DNA of 64,000 nucleotides, taken from assembly GCF_020382885.2 (NCBI RefSeq), contig NC_058499.1, positions 10,091,872 through 10,155,871 on the forward strand, given 5' to 3'. The DNA is from Scatophagus argus. Its lineage: Eukaryota; Chordata; Actinopteri; Scatophagidae. Positions 12,711 through 25,385 of this stretch are shown here, piece after piece. Both the position numbers and the translations under genes were made by a program. Position 1 is the stretch's first letter. Every line of letters begins with the position of its first letter. The notes beneath the pieces were generated by a model. The model was not told the origin of the DNA. It saw only the letters and a program-made list of their open reading frames with translations, and made no database searches.

Positions 12711-15639
12711 GCAACCTTGCCGTGCCTCAGTAGAGCCTCACAGAGAGGCTAGCGTGACTGCAGACTTGTTATTAGTCTGTCCAGCCAGTTATAGTGAAAG
12801 AGGAGATCCATGTCCTGGGCCTTCATCTTCTCTAAGATGTTTATTCATGGGTGCCCCCCCCCCCCAAATTTATCATTGTCACCAGCAGCCTACCCTTCTC
12901 TGTTTACTTTCTAAATAACTGAAAGCTTTATTGGCTGAAGGGGTCACACCTGTTTGCCAAGGGATTAGCAAGATATTCTTCTGAGCCTGATGATATTGTT
13001 TGTCCTTGTCATACTCTCAGTCCCTTCCTTATCCTGCGACGCAAGTTTTCCTTGATGGATATGGCTTTCTTAAGAGGAGCGTCAATGACTCACTCTGCTG
13101 GAAAGGTGCCTGCTTCGCTGTAGTTTGTGCAGTATTAAATTAAGGGTACACTGTGCTTTACGTCTTGGAGAACTTTAGGTGTGTATGTGTGTGTGTGGAT
13201 TAAAATCAGGCTTCAGTAAACTCATCCTGGAGGGACTGCAGTTGATCCTTTATTCTGCTGAATCATATGACGGCTGAGTCAGCCCAGAAGTCTTCTGTGG
13301 TCCCCTTTGTCTTTTGTCCAGTGAAGCCCTGTGTTAGTCTCGCCCTGCACAGACAGACCTCGCCTCCCCTAACTCACCCTTTCAATTGTTTTAAGCATCT
13401 GGTGAAAACCAATGTGACTTCTCTCAGTCAGGGTTCGAGTAAGCATTATTTGAATGGTAACGAAATGAATATGAAAAACAATATTGAGTAATAATATATT
13501 TTTTCTTTCTGTTCACATTTGACTGTTGGTCAGTGTGTATGTATGTGTGTGCTTGGTGTTCTTGTGTTGGGTTTATTTCTTTACAAAAACGTGATAAGAA
13601 AAATCCTTCTGTTTTTGAAGACTTTATGTAAATATTGTTGGTGAAAATTAACATTTGTTGTATGCCAAGTTTTCATTTGTCACTTGAAATGATGAAGAAA
13701 ACAATGATATTCATGAAAAACAGTGGTGATGTTGATGATGCTGAAGCTGATTATACTTGCCCTTCTTGAATAAGGGCTTTTGATGTCTGCTGTATTTTTG
13801 TTGGAGGTGTTGTGAGGTCAGGGCAAGATAAACAAAGGGAGGGAGTGATACCCAACACGTCCCGGGTCCACTGTAGCAACACTGCCACATAACCTTTTAC
13901 CCCCAAACACACCACCAGGACGTACACAGAGTGATGTGTGGCACAAATTGTAGTCTGTGTTTGTTATGCCATAACACATCTCTGTATATTTATCACAAAC
14001 ATGAAACACAGAGAGCTTATTGGCTGAGTAAGAGGACTGTTCGCCTCCCTGTGGAGTCAGTCTGCCCCGGTCGCTTGGCATCACGTCTCACCCTGTCTGC
14101 TTATGGGCTTGGGGATTTACTGTAATGCCATTGTGTTAGACAGGATTGGCCCTGTACTGACACTGATGATGCCTTCCACATTGAATTTAGAGTCATTATT
14201 GCTCTGCTGGAGGCCATACATGGGGATAGAGCATGTATGGAGGAGTGAATGGATTTCAAGAGGAAGGACATACACCTTCAGCCTGACCCTGTGACGATAA
14301 TTAGCGCGCTTGTGATTCAACCTCTTATTTGGGGTAAGCCTCATGATTAAGCACAACTGACTGCTGTGAACTTGCCTCCTGCCTATTCAGATATTTGTAA
14401 GAACTCTCAAAACTCCAGCAAGAAAACCCCAGGATTAGAGCATGAGCCAAACTATAAACGGCCGCATGGCAGACACAGCGGAAACTAGGCTACTTAATCA
14501 TTCCCAAAAAGTTGCTTGAAAATAAGCTTGAAATGTCGACGGTAGACAAAATGTCCAAAATGTGCCCTGTGCCTTTTCAACAGACATATTCAGACCACTG
14601 CTGCACCCAAAAAAAAAATTGCACAGGGCTGTCGTCCAGTTATTTTCTCTGCAGGTGTCTGTACGCCCACTTCCCTGTTTTCAATATGCCATAGGCTTAC
14701 ATGTCTGGCTGGGCCTGTGTACAGTGCAGGGATGGAGTTTATCAGTTTGGTATTACTTTTAGGACTGTTTCCGCCTCAGACATGATATGGTACAGCAGAT
14801 ACTCCCAGCAGCTGTCTGCAGGAAGGTCAGTGGATACAGTCCTTCCTTCATTTGTAATACCATCCCTTAGTGGGAGTTGGAAAATACACACACACACACA
14901 CAAATTATTTTTTCCCTAAAATCAGTTCCTTCAGAATATGTGTATTTTTCTTTCCTTGCTGGCTGTAAATAAACTTAGAACAGCTGCTAACTCCTGCCAT
15001 TATGTGGACATTTTAATCAGGTAGGTAATAAGCAATACACTTAATTGATCTAACGCCATAAACTGAAATCTGACTCACCGGGTCTGATGGTGACGGCTTT
15101 GCTTTAAAGGGATGTTGAGGGTAACACTCCTGTTTCTTCACCTCCTTTCTCAACTTGCCATGGCCCACCTCTTCAACAAAGAGTGCTCTAACTTAAAACA
15201 CACAAATTGTGATGTGTACAATCTAATTTAATGTATTTATTTATGTATTTTTGCCAACTTTGTATAGTGTATAAATATCTATAAATATATAAAAAATGAC
15301 AGTACTGTATAGATTTTAGCTGCCTGGTAAGGTTAATAGTATATACTTGGTAGACTAAAAGAAAAAGAGTAGAGCTGTTCAAAAGCCAGTCATTGAGAAA
15401 ATGCTTTCTGTAAAACCTGATGCCACTGGCTCTTTTTATAATCTAGGTTTCGTTTCCGGTTTATTTTTTTATTATTGCCAGTGGGATCCAAAGTGCGTGT
15501 TGCTCTTCTTTTCATCCGTTCCTCTGTTAATCGGTACGTTTGATTTTTTGTTTTGTTTTTTTTTACTTGACAAGACACAGCGAGGTTCTGGCAGCCAGGA
15601 GAGCGCAGTGGAACGCAGACTGGGACCCTGTGTTGTAGC

Positions 15640-15674
15640 GTGTGTGTGTGCGTGTGTGCGTGTGTGTGTGTGTT
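15640..15674. repeat. GT microsatellite with CG interruptions
   Basis: Runs of GT/TG broken by two or three CG steps. The antisense open frame through it (15390-15862 area) is largely Thr-His and is an artefact of the repeat. Confidence 0.85.
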
Positions 15675-17311
15675 AGGTGTGTGTCCGTCCATGGTAGTGT
15701 TAGTGCTCTCTGTGCAGTGCCGCCCTCCTCCTTCCCTCCTTCCCTCCGCTCTCTCTGATGTAGTTCGTCATGTGACGCAGTGTGTGTTAAGGTGCAGGAT
15801 GACTGTGTTAGCTGAAGCTGGCAGATGCCCTCTTCCCTCTCTCTCTGTCTCCTCGTGTCCACTCTGCTCCTTCATTACGACGCTTCATTTTAATCCTCCA
15901 CCAAGTATAGATTTCCACTTCCCCTGTCCGATTGTTCATTTACTCTCCCACTCAGCTGGTAATGCATACACCAGCAGAGTCTAATTTCCCAGTAATCCAT
16001 GCTTCCTCATCTATCTGTGATTCTTTGTCCATTAGCGGCTCTCATCCGTCTGCCTTCACATTGCTGGAGAGAACCTTGTTTTTCCTACAGAGCTCTGTGG
16101 ACCAGAGGATGATTTAGCACAAAAAAAAAACGATCCACGCACCTCATTCCTACTCATACCTTCATGTTTCTTTTTTTTTTTTTTACTTCTTCACGGTGTT
16201 GTACTTTTAGCCTCCTCTGTAGTCTCTGAGGAGAAGGGCAGCTGCCAGCTCAGCACACAGAAACACAAAGCAGCCATATTCAGATGTCAAGCAGAGATCT
16301 GTGACTCAAGTCTATGTTGTGGTGGCTTCAATGCCGCCGTGTTTGTAGCAAGAGCAAGGGAATAGCCTTAACGATTGGACCAACTACACAAAAAGTAGTG
16401 GGATGTGTACATTTGTAGTGGACTATTATTACCTTCCCTTTCCCACACTAGATTTATTACTCAGTATTCCGATGTGCTGCTTGGTTGCTCTGTACATATC
16501 TGTGTAGTACTTCTGTTGATGTCTCTGTATTAGGATAGTGACGGGTTCTTACTGGGCGACCTCTGCAGACATCCTCTCCCTCCCGTCTTGTTTCACTTTC
16601 CTCAAAAACTTCAAACATTCCATCTTAATCTCAAATGAGCAACATTTTAAAGATGATTAGATTTCATGTAGGCTGAGGAAAAAAACAGAAGGACTGAACC
16701 ACAGATAGATCCTCTGGAGTCATGATAATAACCGTCTTGTCTGTGTTCACGTCCCCTCTGAGAACCACAAGCAACAGACTCAGCATAACAACCATCACAC
16801 ATGCCTCTCTGCTCCTCCAAACCCGCCCTCACGGCGACCTCACCTGGCTCCGGCAGGTCAGCGGGTCACCGACTGGTTTGAGGAGCCACTGATCTCCGGG
16901 GGGGGGGTGGGGGGTGATAAGGGTGAGGTAGGTGAGCAGGTGGGAGAGCCCTGGGAGGCAGCAGAGAGGCATTTTCTGTGGTTCTGGGTCTGGTGGGAAG
17001 GGAGCAAGGGCGTCCTCAAGGTCAAACCCAGCAGCACTTTGGTTTTGCGTTCCATGTTTTTTTAGCCTCTCCTGTTTTTTGGCCAAGCGGACTGTGATCT
17101 TACTGGTTTTCTTGTTCTCCTCCACCCATCAGTGTTACAGAGTGTGTTGGGTGGTGTGGGAGTCATGGAGCTGAGCTCTGATTTTGTTCCATATTAAAGA
17201 ATCATTTTTACTACACCTGTGTCCAGAGATTGTCTTTCTTTGTGTGTGTTTTTTGTTTTGTTTTGTTTTTTTGACAATTGCTTGTGACTAACCCTGACCC
17301 TGAAGATTCAT

Positions 17312-17726
17312 TACATGGCCAAAAGTATGAAGACACCCAAATGTTACACCTATAAATGACTGTTCACCTTTGCATTCCAAAACCTCATCTCATTCTGCTG
17401 CTAAAGCTGAAACAACTAGATGATCAACTGATAATCAACAGAAAATTCATTTACATCCATTTTGAGAATGGATCACTGAAGTCCATGTTAGGAGGATGGT
17501 TCTTGGGATTGCACCACCTTGACTCAGACTGAAATCACTCAACAGCTATCAGATGCATAGCGATCCTCTAACTTTTAACGTAGCATCATCATCAGGTCAA
17601 AAATGTAATTTGTCTATTACTTTATGAACTAACCTGCAAAAGTAATGGTGATAGTAGCAGACCTTTAGTCTCACCCACAACAAAATGTGAGCAGGGTTGT
17701 CCACGTACTTTTGGCCACATGGTTTA
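17312..17726. mobile_element. Tc1-related MITE (nonautonomous, about 415 bp)
   Basis: The two ends form an imperfect inverted repeat. The left end reads TACATGGCCAAAAGTATGAA, and the right end, read on the other strand, begins TAAACCATGTGGCCAAAAGT. Both ends lie at a TA dinucleotide, as expected for Tc1/mariner insertion. The interior has no transposase frame. Part of the left interior (gttacacc ... attccaaaacctcat) resembles the subterminal region of fish Tc1 elements, so it is probably a deletion derivative that diverged. Confidence 0.7.
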
Positions 17727-20248
17727 TCTTGGTCACACATAGACATTCAGTGTAATTAAACTGCAACATAAATAATTAGAAACTGCACTGACACTGTTCC
17801 AATTTAACTGTTCCACCATTTGCTGATAGAGGCGGCAATTTGCAAAGGTTGTTTTGCCGTCGAGAGCAATTAAAAATGTATAGTCCAGCTCTGCGCTGAG
17901 CAACACATTAGTCAGCATGAAGGTAAATGAATCACACAGCTACATGCCACACTCTGAAGGAATTTTTCATCCCATTTTCAAGGATGATGACAGATTGTCT
18001 CATTAATTAGCTTCTGCATTGTTCATACAGTTCGGTTCATTTCTGATATCTCGCACTTCAGTTCAACAGCTGTGTGTGTATTTCAGGCAGGCATATACAG
18101 TAAAAACATTCAAAAAACATTTCTTGCCGCATCAAACATGACAGTGAAATAGATTGGCTGCATTTAATGTAATCAGTTTCTCATCAAGTTACAGAATAGC
18201 CTTGCACGTCTCAGGAGATGTCCGCATCTTATTTTACACCTGAATCCCCCTCTGCTCGTGACACTCTGCCTCCTTAGCATTGCACACACACACCAAAGCT
18301 GACTTGAAATGGAAAAAAAAAGGTGACAATGCAATTTACTCCAAACCATCTGTGCCAGATTTGCCTATTAAGTACAGGAGTCCAAAAGGAAGAAGGAAGG
18401 AGATAAAACCCAGAACAGAGAGGCGGTGGAGCAGAGAGAGAACCTCTGAGACCTGACAGACAAAGACGGGTCTTAGCGTATGAGCTGTGTCTTTATGTCT
18501 CTCTAAATATTAATTCCATGCTATTCTAAGGCAGACACAGAAGCATATTACTGAACTGACAGAGAAACCCAGAGCAGAAGAGTATCAGGAGCAGAGCTGG
18601 GCAGGAAACACAGACGGGCGCTGAGCCAGCCGAGCTCCTGCAGACAGGGGTGGAAGTTTCGTCCCTCCCTGAACTACAACAGACGGCTGCAGGCAAGCCA
18701 AGCGCATCAACTCGACGGGAGACCCTTGCTTGCATCACCTCCATCTATTTTTAGAACCACTGCACCCACCTTTTTTTCCCATCTTCTAACCTCCCTCTGT
18801 ATTCTAAGTGGTATCTCAAGTACAAAGTGTTGCAGAAGGTGCAGCGTTTTTGCTCCCCCCACCCCTGCATTATTGTGTATTTGATCAAGGATCTGGCCTA
18901 TAACTGGGCCTGCAGTCATGTTGCATGTGAATTAAGCAGATTGCTCTGAACAATCAAGCAGAGGAGCTGAGACTCTTCAGGTTTTCATTTCAAACATAGT
19001 ACAGCAGGTGCTTCCACTGATCAGTTCCTCCTCTCTGACTCTCTGGCTGAAGTTGTTCTAATAAGTGAAATCATCTGGATATGTAATCTTTGGCTGGAAC
19101 GAAAATAGACCCGTTGTCTCTTCCTGCTGTATGGATCCCTGTGAATTTATAATTGGAAATACCAATAATGTGCGCATTGTGTTTAAAAGAAAAGAAGCAG
19201 GAAATGAGACTGTCAGTTTCAATGATGCAGGCGTTTCCCTGTAGTTATTTTTTGGAGAAGATAATGAACAGTTCCAGGCTTGGCACGACAGCATGTCAAG
19301 CAAGAGAGGCGGTAGAACGGCAGCACAAGCAACAGCTTGGTAAAGATAGGCTCTGTCGAGTGCCAGAGTTGGACAGATGGAGGGAAGAAAGGGAGCAAGA
19401 AGTGATGTGACAGAGGTGAACATGTTGTGTGAGTCCAAGGAAATGAGACGAAAAGCGAAGGAATGGGAAGTGAGAATTAAAGGAAATGTGCAGAAATGAT
19501 GTGACTGTTGTTGGCGATCCACAGGGTGAGCTGGTTGTTATGGAAAAACCCCAGTTAGGTTTTATACACTGTAATTCAAAGTCCCACCTCCTAGTGAAAC
19601 AGTGGGGAGAAAAAAACACAGTGTTTGAAAGGTTCATCCTGTGTGTTTGAAGAGTGTGTGGGATCTCTGATATAAAGCAGAGGTTGTGTAAGATTGAATG
19701 GATAGCAATCAAACTGTTTAATCACTTTAATAGATAAACCCCCCCTGTTGGGGTTTAATTAGTTAGAATATGCCCGTGTCCAGTTCAGATTGTCTGTCCT
19801 AATGTCCTGATTACACCAGGAGGCGAATATCTTCCAGATTAAATTGAGATGCACATGTAGATATTTGCAGATGTATATATGATGTTGGGACATTTTGTCC
19901 TGCTAGCAGTGGTGGATGATAACACCCTGTCTGGGAGGAACATTTTTATCAAGGCATCATGCAAATTTCAAGCCATCCATCATTTTTTACATAACCTTTT
20001 ATCTTTTGTGGGATAGACTGAAATCAGAGTCACTGTGGCATCACACTGCCATCCAGTGGACACATGGGGAAACTGTCCAGTCCGGTGAGTATGGTTGTTA
20101 GTAGGGCAGATGTGATAAAGTAATTATTTACATTTAAATGAAAGTAATACAGTAAAAACAAATACCTTAAACAAAATGAGTTGTGAAAGTATTTGTGTAG
20201 AAATAATTAGCCCAGTAGTGCAACTCTGAAATTCTTATTAAAGCATTA

Positions 20249-20250
<2 letters not shown>

Positions 20251-20292
<42 letters not shown>
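20251..20292. repeat. Pure (GT)21 microsatellite
   Basis: Forty-two bases of uninterrupted GT, the longest pure dinucleotide array in the window and thus the most likely to vary in length between individuals. It lies about 500 bases before the candidate saxo4 first exon. Confidence 0.95.
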
Positions 20293-20295
<3 letters not shown>

Positions 20296-20779
20296 GTACA
20301 TAATGTAATAAATATTAAGTCTTATGGTTTGCTCTACTTTTATGCCTCCTATTTAGCATTCATAATCACCATATATAAACATCTAATAAACATGCCATAA
20401 GGTAGCTCTAAGCAGTTTAAATTTGATGATGTAGTATAGTCAACAACGTTAACTCCTGCGAATCGTTCATAACTGGATGCTGGTAAACAAACTGTGATTG
20501 ACGATACAACAGTAAAAATGACATAAAATGTAAATACTGTGCATAAATTACTTGAAGATATCTCTCCCCAGGGAGTACTTCTGCCCTTACTATGACTGTA
20601 GAGTAACTTAATTTATGATCAGCTAAAAAAATATATTGGGATTTTTGTGTTTAAGACCAAAGATAAACACACACGGTAGTGTTTAATTCTGTTCCACTTG
20701 AATGTTGTATAACATTTCCTGATTCAACATTAAATAATCCAGAGGATGCAGTCATGATCAATTAACTTGACAGTTAAAG

Positions 20780-20946
20780 AGATAAAGCATAGGTGTGATG
20801 TACAGCCGAGACATGGTCTGATGTTGACTGTAACGCAGTCGGCTCTCATGTCGCTGTCCTGGAGCTGAATCTCCTAGCAACACAGACCTGTTTACCTACA
20901 AAACCACAACAAGACTGAGAGCTGAGCTGACATCCTGGACTCACAG
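20780..20946 (+). other. saxo4: Candidate noncoding first exon and promoter-proximal region of saxo4
   Basis: A good donor (CTCACAG then GTACGT) lies at 20946/20947. An AG acceptor at 21279-21280 precedes the exon that carries the ATG at 21290. The piece between an X-box-like site and this donor has no open frame of note, so I read it as 5' UTR. The transcription start is not visible. Confidence 0.5.
20869..20881 (+). promoter_or_regulatory. X-box-like RFX site upstream of saxo4
   Basis: ATCTCCTAGCAAC matches the RFX X-box layout (RYYRYY, 1-3 bases, RRNRAC) at every position but one in the left half; the right half AGCAAC is perfect. RFX factors drive many ciliary genes, and the site lies about 65 bases before a splice donor at the predicted 5' end of an axonemal gene. 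The position is what makes it credible, since the motif alone is common. Confidence 0.5.
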
Positions 20947-21289
20947 GTACGTCTGGGGAGCAAAGTAAGCTTTACTCCACTGTGGATTTTCATTCCAGAG
21001 TAGTTTATATCCGTTGTGAATAAAAAAAATAAGTGCAATTGTACTGCGACCCTGTCATCTTAAACTCTGCTCCTCTGACAGCTTTTCATAAATGAAGCAC
21101 TTACTGCATTATTTGTAATCACTTTTCCAGTGTTCTTCTGAATACTGACAAACCTAAAAAAAACAAGAAAAAAAGGAGTTTCACCTCGTTTGCTGTTTTT
21201 ATTTGTGATTACAGCCCTGTGCACATGTCCAGAGGATTTTTGCAATCCATCATTGTTGTCACTGAAGGTTTCCATTACAGCAGTCACAT

Positions 21290-24147
21290 ATGGCTGAGCA
21301 GAGGAGGACAGTCATGTCAACTGTTGGAGCAACAGGCAGCAGGGGACGACTGGCCAGCAACACAGGCAAACTCTACAACACTTCCTGTGGTGAGAGAGTG
21401 TGTGCTGAGGGGCAAGATTTTGTTTTGCATCAAAGGGCTCAGTCAGTAATTGTCAGCATAAGCAGTAATAACTTTAAGTGAATTTCTCTTCTTTCTTCGG
21501 ACATCCAGGTGGGACTGGCTTCACAGCAAACCAGAGGCCTGCAATATATTACAAGCCCAGTTTGGACCACACTGACAACCCTCACTTTGGGTAAGTGTCA
21601 GAGCAGGTGAGGATTGAACTTAGGTGCTTAACAGCTGCTTTGTAGTCTGCTTTGAAGGTCCCTCACAGGTGTTTTCAGTTACCTGGGCTGATTAGGTGGA
21701 AGGTGGGTGGAGCCGTGATGAGAATTACATGTGTTATCAAACTGTGTGTACAAGTAAGTAAAGATAAAAACTGTCCCAGTTGTCAAGTGAAGGAAGAGAA
21801 GAAGTCTGGGCACCACTCGTTTAATAGCATCTGGCCATGCAAATCATTTTCTAATTAGTTTTCCAAATCCGGTTTTACAGTACTGGTATTGTGAATGCTG
21901 GCTCACTGTCACACTGTCATGACTTAATGGGGCATTTAAATTCTTAATGTCATTAGTAACACCTGTGCTTCTCCTCAAATGTCTGCTGTAAGAAAACAGC
22001 TAATGATAGAGATGGTGTTTGTCCCGCCCAGACAGCTACAAAAAAAGCTAAGTAGGAAATACATGAAACATGCTAATACGATCCTGAGAAAAGGTGCAAT
22101 CTGGTAAAATTATTAAATTTGTGTACACTAACATGTGTGAGTTAACAAAGTTGACTGCCCAGAAACAATGTTCTTATTAATCCAGTCAGTGTGCAAATAT
22201 TTTCTGTTATATAGCTGCTGTAAAAATGTTGCTCTGTTTTAAATCAAACTTTTCATTGCAAACCAAACCATATTAACCTGTGTTGTAGGGGTAGAGGCAG
22301 AAATCTTAGGGATGGATAATCTTTAAGGACCCGCACAGTAAATCCTCAGAGGTGATCTTAGTCATTTTAACTCATTAGTCATCTTCTCATAAAATGGCAG
22401 ATTAAACTAAAGCTGCTATCTGCATGGCTCCATACTCCTAGATAGCACTGGGTTAACATTTTAATAGAACAGGATTTCTCGAGCCCTTTTTGTATATCAA
22501 CTTCATGAACTGATTCATTTTCATGCAAACAGTCTGACTGTGATAAACAAAGTGCTTGTTCCTCTCAAAAAGCCTGTTAGCTCAAACGCAGGTGTGTTGT
22601 TTTTGTCTACAGACTCCTGTTATCTGACAGTTTCGTGTCTCAAACTCAGCGGGACTACCAGCCTCACATCCGGTCTGATTGTTCAGGGTCTTTGCCGAAC
22701 ATCGTTAGCAAACCGAGAGCGAGCGGCTTCCATCAGCTGAGGAGTCATCAAACAACAGTGACTGAGGAGGGGAAGGTAGGACTTAACGGCGGGTAAACAC
22801 AACAACATAACAGATGTTGAGGAGTGACACGTGATGGTGAATTATCTGTCTTCACAATTATCTCTTCAGACAGAATACCGAAACGCATTCGTGCCACATC
22901 ATCTCACACCAGCAGGTAATATAAATGGAGGTATATGTGAATTTAAAGTTTTGTGAAATACAAAAGCACCATTTTATCGCCTGGCTTCTCATGACCTGCT
23001 GCACCTCCTCCAGTTTCTCATAACCATGTGACTGTGGGGCCAAAAGGAGAAAGTGGTTTCACTGAGGGAGCAGAGCTTCAGCTAAACACATTTCAGGAGA
23101 GAAAACAATGCCCAGTAAGTACAGTAAACAGTCATTAAACGAGTCTATATTTACATCTGTAATCAGTATGTACCCCAGTTACCTGTGGTCTGTCTTTCCT
23201 CGAGCAATGTTTACTTTTTTGTCTTTGGCTGATGTTCAGGTTGAACCTCACCAGACTCACAGCTCAGTGATGAAAAGTGACTTCACGCCGCCGTCTATTC
23301 TGCAGGTTTGCCCACAGAACTTCTCTCACTTTGACCTCTCCTTTAAGAGGATCTATTATCGTTTTTCACAGACCGTCAGCTCTAGCAGTGCGTTTCTGTG
23401 CTTGTGTTTGAGGGCACTGAGGACAGACCAGGCGTGTGCAGCCGTTCCTCTCGAGAAACAGGATTCACTCGAGGTGCCGTTGCCCCCCTGGCCTGTCCGG
23501 TCAGTAGTGATCTGCTCCCAGTCTGCTGTAATAGATTTTAATGATCTCACTTTAACACCCTTCCCTCTGTTCTTCTAGTCTTCTCTTCTGCCGTCACCCC
23601 AAAGTAATAGTAATGCACCAACTCAGATAACCATTGGAAAAAAGGTGAAATATTTGACATATTTCTATATATTTTCTCCTTTATCCTTTCTTGTTATCGG
23701 TTGATGCTGTTGACTATTGTTTTTACTCTGTTGTTGTGGTTTCTAGCAGCCCACAGGGTTTGTTCTCAATGCTCCAAACAATCAGGTTTTCCCTATCACT
23801 CCTTTTGATGGATCACACTTCACTACACATTATAAGAGCATGTAAGTGTGTTTAATACTTTCATAATACTAAGATTAACCAGCTGGAATGAAATATCGCA
23901 GGAACCTGTTGTTTGTCAGATATCCAGTTAAAAATATCATTATTTGACAGGTTCTGTCATCGTGCTGATTTTGAAAAAGTGAAATCTGTGGGAATCATCA
24001 GTACAAAAATGGACAGCGGTTACAACCGCCGAGACCTGGACAGGTACGCAAACAAGTTCTACACGTTAACCCCCACCATGAATACATTTTCTGTGACTCA
24101 CTTGACCCTGTTTTTGTTAATTTTACAGGTTCATCTTAAAGGGTTAA
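21290..24147 (+). CDS. saxo4: Stabilizer of axonemal microtubules 4 / PPP1R32-like protein
   Basis: The protein resembles vertebrate SAXO4 (formerly PPP1R32, C11orf66), assigned to ciliary axonemal microtubules and reported to bind protein phosphatase 1. Coding exons: 21290-21389, 21509-21590, 22613-22775, 22870-22915, 23014-23114, 23240-23305, 23579-23644, 23747-23841, 23951-24043 and 24129-24147 (stop TAA at 24145). They join in frame to 276 residues, against about 425 in human. Matching blocks in order: GKLYNTSCG, GGTGFTAN with SLDHTDNP, a long QRDYQPHI block, ESGFTEGAE, SVMKSDFTPP, QPTGFVLNAPNN, and SGYNRRDL near the C-terminus. Short SGF/TGF blocks recur, as in the family. I see no RVxF-type PP1-binding motif. 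The start is the first ATG after an acceptor; an upstream coding exon cannot be excluded. Exon 6 has a weak donor (GTTTGC). Confidence 0.85.
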
Positions 24148-24189
24148 ACCTTCATATGCCTTGGGTGGTACCTGCATGACAATCACAAA

Positions 24190-24195
24190 AATAAA
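24190..24195 (+). terminator. saxo4: Polyadenylation signal of saxo4
   Basis: AATAAA 43 bases after the saxo4 stop codon implies a very short 3' UTR. No other AATAAA on this strand is closer. Confidence 0.6.
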
Positions 24196-24959
24196 AACTG
24201 CAGTTTTCTTGTTAACTCAATACTCTCAGTGCATTAAAAGAGACATTTGTGCAGAAATAAACGAGTACAAGTGTAAGTACACTTACACGAGTAAGACCTG
24301 TTGCTGTATTACATTTCCTTAAAACCCTAATCACTCCCCGTCTGTGCTCTACCACAATAGTGCTGTCAAAAGAAAAACAGCTAATTTTCATCTCTTTGTG
24401 AAATCCTTTTTGTGTGAGTTGAAAAGCAGCCAGTCAGACAGCTGTGTGATCTGAGTCGTACGAAAGCCAAGGACGGAGTGAGGGAGATGATGTGTTGTCT
24501 CTGACCGCCTCACTGTCGCTGACCTACAGAGAATGAGAGGAGTGTAAACTAATGAGCAAAATAATTACACTTGCTCTGAGTACGGCGCTGATTCCCACCG
24601 ACGTCTGCGGTGTGTCAAACTGTTCTGCCACCCACAGCTGTGGAACGAGCAGCAGAGTACGGACCGACGAGGAGGGCCGAGTTTCCAGAGGCACATGTCA
24701 TACGCTATAGCATTATGCTATACACCTACTGAGGGCCAAGTCTCAGTAACTGCAGCGGCTTTACGTTATCAACACAAAACTGCTGTGCCAAAACAAGAAA
24801 AACATAAAACCACAATCCAGAGTGACTGCGAAAAAAATTGTTGATACTGGATAAACCGCGTAGATCATGTTTAATTAGCTGCCTGTACATCTCCCTGAGG
24901 TGAACAGTGAAATAATATGCTTAATGCAAACTCTGTCATTCCAACACTTTGATCCAGAC

Positions 24960-25385
24960 TGACATATCTCAATAATAGTGGATCTGTTCGTGTTCCACAG
25001 AGAATTAATCCTCCTGACTTTCCTCTAGTGTCACCAGCAAGCTGTCAGTCATACTGACATATCTGAGGTATTGGCACAAATTTTGGTGCCGATATTCATA
25101 CCCCCCTCAAAGTGAATTTAACTTTGGTGATCCTTCAGCATTTCCTTTCGACATTTCTTTTTGTCTGATACTTTATTTTAGCATCAAATATCTGCTAAAC
25201 TAACGACATTCCCTCAGCCTCTAACGCTTAGTGCTAACTAGCAAGCCTTGAAATTCTGAAAAGCTAAATCACAATGGTAAACATCGCACCTGCTAAATGT
25301 TAGCACGTTAGCATTGTCACTGTAAGTACTGTTAGCATGCTATGTCAGCCACGTTAGCATCAGCATTGATTTCAAAGCAACATCA
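24960..25385 (-). repeat. Dispersed fish repeat, copy 2
   Basis: It shares the block order of copy 1: an aactttggtgatcc segment near 25125, cctctaacgcttagtgctaactagcaag near 25220, and a cluster of GTTAGCAC/GTTAGCATG words at 25300-25365. It is diverged, so the copies are old. Same orientation as copy 1. Confidence 0.6.

Larger units (their letters stand above)
8101..20779. other. Gene-poor interval between syt7 and saxo4
   Basis: I find no exon with convincing protein similarity or paired splice sites in this 12.7 kb. It contains a dispersed repeat (11.9-12.7 kb), a Tc1-related MITE (17.3-17.7 kb), GT microsatellites, a C tract near 12847-12857 and a G-rich tract near 16900-16915. The part around 15.6-15.9 kb is more GC-rich and could be regulatory or part of a long syt7 3' UTR, but nothing in the sequence settles that. 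Open frames of 60-150 codons occur on both strands, without recognisable domains. Confidence 0.5.

Noticed and set aside
15390-15984. Overlapping open frames of about 100 codons on both strands
   Set aside because: They are built on a GT/CA microsatellite and pyrimidine-rich flanks, giving Thr-His and Cys-Val runs; no splice signals or domains.
19058-19522. Minus-strand open frame of 154 codons
   Set aside because: Composition is Ser/Leu-rich, without domain, family match or neighbouring splice structure; expected by chance in 64 kb.
23108-23578. Open frame of 156 codons in the saxo4 region
   Set aside because: It runs through an intron and through exon 23240-23305 in the coding frame, past the exon's donor. 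It is intron read-through and not a separate gene.
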